DNA of 12,591 nucleotides from Auxenochlorella pyrenoidosa (taxonomy: Eukaryota > Chlorophyta > Trebouxiophyceae > Chlorellales > Chlorellaceae). The notes below the pieces were generated by a model. The model saw only the letters and a program-made list of their open reading frames with translations. It had not been told where the DNA came from and made no database searches. Of this stretch, positions 10,574 to 12,591 are shown one piece after another. Both the position numbers and the translations under genes were made by a program. The DNA lies in the NCBI GenBank assembly GCA_001430745.1, contig KQ482032.1, positions 1,114,404 through 1,126,994 of the forward strand, in the 5' to 3' direction. Within the stretch, counting starts at the first letter, position 1; each line of letters starts with the position of its first letter.

Positions 10574-12591
10574 ATGGCGGGCCGGCTGCTGCAGGACCCG
10601 GTAAGCAATTGGGAGTTTTCGGGTGCCTGTCCGGCCCCGCAAGGCGCCTGCCAGAGGGCCAGAAGGCCTGCCGCCCCTGCAGCCGCTGTTTTGGCGCCTG
10701 TCGAGACTTGCCAGGCAGTGGGCAGCAACCAGAAACGTGCGAAGTGCCGCCGTCTGACGATCACCGCGCTCTGGCTGCCTGCTGCTTGCCCTCTGCAGGA
10801 GCAGGACGGGTGGGAGCGCAGCGACTTCCCCATCGTGTGCTCCACGTGCCTGGGACCCAACCCCTTCGTGCGGATGCAGCGGGTGAGTGCCGCCGCTGCC
10901 GCTGCCACCTGCCGCTGCTGCCGCCACCGCTGACGTTTCCCTGCCAAGCAGCTCTGGCATGCTGCTGCCGTGCCCGATGGCCCATCTCCTGCACTGCTAG
11001 CTCCCTCCTGCAGATTGAGTACGGTGGACAGTGCCACATTTCCAACCGGCCATACACAGTGTTCCGCTGGCGGCCCGGCAACGATGCGCGTTACAAGAAG
11101 ACCATCATCTGCCAGGAGGTGGCCAAGGCCAAGAATGTGTGCCAGGTGGGTCGCTGCATGCACACCTGGGGCAACAGCGGGGCAGGTATCTCGAACGGCG
11201 CAGCATCTAGTGCCTCCCGGCTCGCGTGCAGCTAGCGTTGCTGTGTGCACAGTCGTCCATCTCTTGGCTGGACCCGCAGCCAACTTGCCTTGGCCTTGCT
11301 GCGTTGCAACCGTGCAGGTGTGCCTGCTAGATCTGGACTACGGTCTGCCGGTGGAGGTGCGCGACAAGGCGCTGGGCATGGCGCAGGAGAGCCTGCCGGA
11401 GAGCGACCCCGGCAAGGAGTATGCGCTGAACCGTATGCAGGTGGGTGCATAGCGCGCAGCATGCTGGGGCACAGGGCAGGCATACAGGGTCAACATCTTT
11501 CTTGTGGCTGCATGAGGCAAACACAACAGGGGGTCAGGAAGCAGGGATGGTGCCAAGACTGGCGCGTAGGCAGCTGCACTGGCACCCTCAGCCTCCTGCG
11601 TTGCGTGCACCCCGCGCCTCGCTGCACGCGACATCAGGCAGCTGCTCACAGCCCAGCCCGTGCCGCCCCTCCCGGCAGGTGGAGGGCGGGCTGGACCGGT
11701 CTGCGTACGACACCGCCAAACCCAACGAAATGCTGATGCGCCTGCGCCGCACCGAGCCGTACTATGCCCGCAACCGCGCCCGCATCTGCTCATTCTTTGT
11801 GCGCGGCGAGTGCAAGCGCGGCGCCGAGTGCCCCTACCGCCACGAGATGCCCACAAGCGGTGAGCAGTGGGCTGGGTGGGGTGCAGAGCCAGAGTGGCAT
11901 CGCCGCGAGCGCAGCCGCCTCTGCCCGCTGCACCTCTCTGTGGTGCCCTGTGTCTCCCCTGGGCCAGTTGGCTTGCGCCCGCGGCCGCGTGCACAGCTTG
12001 CCAGCCCCTCGCCGAGCTTGGCACAGCGTCTCACACCCGCGCTTGCGCCGCGCTCCGCCCCCCCCGCAGGCCCGCTGAGCGAGCAGAACATCAAGGACCG
12101 GTACTATGGCGTGAACGACCCGGTGGCCGCCAAGCTGCTGGACCGCGCCTCCAAGATGTCCAAGCTGACGCCGCCCGAGGACCAGACCATCTGCACGCTC
12201 TTCGTGGGCGGCCTCACGGGTGCGCCCAGCGTCCAGAGAGGGACGGGAGAGGGAGGGGCGGCGGCAGCCCGGGCGGGCGCCCGGGCTGCACTGGCTTGGC
12301 GGGGCTGAGGGTAGACAAGACCTGGGAGGACGGGGCCCATCAACCAGCATGGCGCCCTCGACTGCAAGGCTGAGCCGTCGTGCGGCCTTCCTGCGGCCTT
12401 ACCGGGCTGTTGCTGCGCCCCCCCCCCGCAGACGACATCAGCGAGGACGACCTGCGCGACCAGTTCTACCCGCACGGCGAGCTGCGCTCCGTCAAGAAGG
12501 TGGCCTCCCGCAACTGCGCCTTTGTCACCTATGCCACGCGCGCCGGCGCGGAAAAGGCGGCCGACGAGCTGGCCAACAAGTGGGTGCCGCA
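10574..12591 (+). CDS. RBM22: RBM22/ECM2-type pre-mRNA-splicing factor (CCCH zinc finger + RRM), 3' partial
   Basis: Spliceosome component of the RBM22 (human) / Cwc2-Ecm2 (yeast) group, which contacts U6 snRNA and the intron in the activated spliceosome. Exons: 10574-10600, 10799-10882, 11014-11145, 11318-11440, 11679-11859, 12070-12219, 12432 to the edge. The start MAGRLLQDP followed by DGWERSDFP matches the plant homologues, and GCCATGG is a good start context. An N-terminal cysteine region (residues 23-83) is followed by [11 protein letters not shown], a CX7CX5CX3H finger (C159, C167, C173, H177), the signature [12 protein letters not shown] near 189, then an RRM from about 224 with RNP2 LFVGG and RNP1 NCAFVTYA. 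S47 and V73 replace two cysteines conserved in plant and human RBM22. The window ends inside the RRM. AACAA|GTGGGT at 12579/12580 may be another donor, in which case the last 12 bases are intron. Confidence 0.92.
12264..12289 (+). repeat. Strong G+C hairpin inside RBM22 intron 6
   Basis: GCAGCCCGGGC at 12264-12274 and GCCCGGGCTGC at 12279-12289 are perfect 11-base complements with a GGGC loop. The hairpin sits in the first third of the 212-base intron (12220-12431), whose 3' end is a run of Cs before CGCAG. It should fold very stably in the pre-mRNA. Any effect on splicing is inference. Confidence 0.75.

Noticed and set aside
9893..10960. 355-codon minus-strand frame across the AGXT2L/RBM22 gap
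   Set aside because: Its composition changes along its length, it runs antisense through RBM22 exons 1-2, and nothing resembles a known protein.

Overview
The window reads as nuclear DNA of a G+C-rich green alga, most likely a Chlorella-type trebouxiophyte. The genes are cut into many short exons by spliceosomal introns of roughly 120-400 bases with GT/AG borders. The proteins align with plant and animal nuclear families, and TGTAA, the usual green-algal polyadenylation signal, lies downstream of two genes. There are no bacterial operons, mobile elements, CRISPR arrays, tRNAs or rRNAs that I can see. The species assignment is inference.

Layout. (1) Bases 1-318, minus strand: the 5' end of a gene cut by the window edge, encoding an acid-free, Arg/Ala-rich leader that looks like an organelle presequence. 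(2) 319-1127: a shared upstream region between this gene and the next, which diverge. (3) 1128-5431, plus strand: a 14-exon KDM4/JHDM3-type JmjN-JmjC histone demethylase with an acidic/basic tail and an unrecognised C-terminal segment. (4) 5432-6404: its 3' UTR, then the upstream region of the next gene. (5) 6405-9746, plus: a 10-exon class III PLP enzyme of the AGXT2L (ethanolamine-phosphate / phosphohydroxylysine phospho-lyase) group. (6) 9747-10573: 3' UTR and upstream region. (7) 10574 to the window end, plus: RBM22/ECM2-type splicing factor, 3'-truncated, with its RRM running off the edge.

The exon models were built by hand from splice sites, phase and family alignment. They are strongest for the JmjC core, where the metal, cofactor and zinc residues keep a constant +2 offset from human KDM4A (numbering recalled) across several splice junctions. 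The three well-supported genes have unrelated jobs (chromatin, amine/phospho-amine metabolism, splicing), and nothing suggests a joint pathway.

I found no clearly new biological system. The points most worth a second look are: missing zinc-ligand cysteines in the RBM22-like protein; an altered GGNP motif in the PLP enzyme; an unrecognised C-terminal segment on the demethylase; one short odd-centred palindrome in each intergenic region; G-runs just inside many 5' splice sites; and a strong hairpin inside an RBM22 intron.
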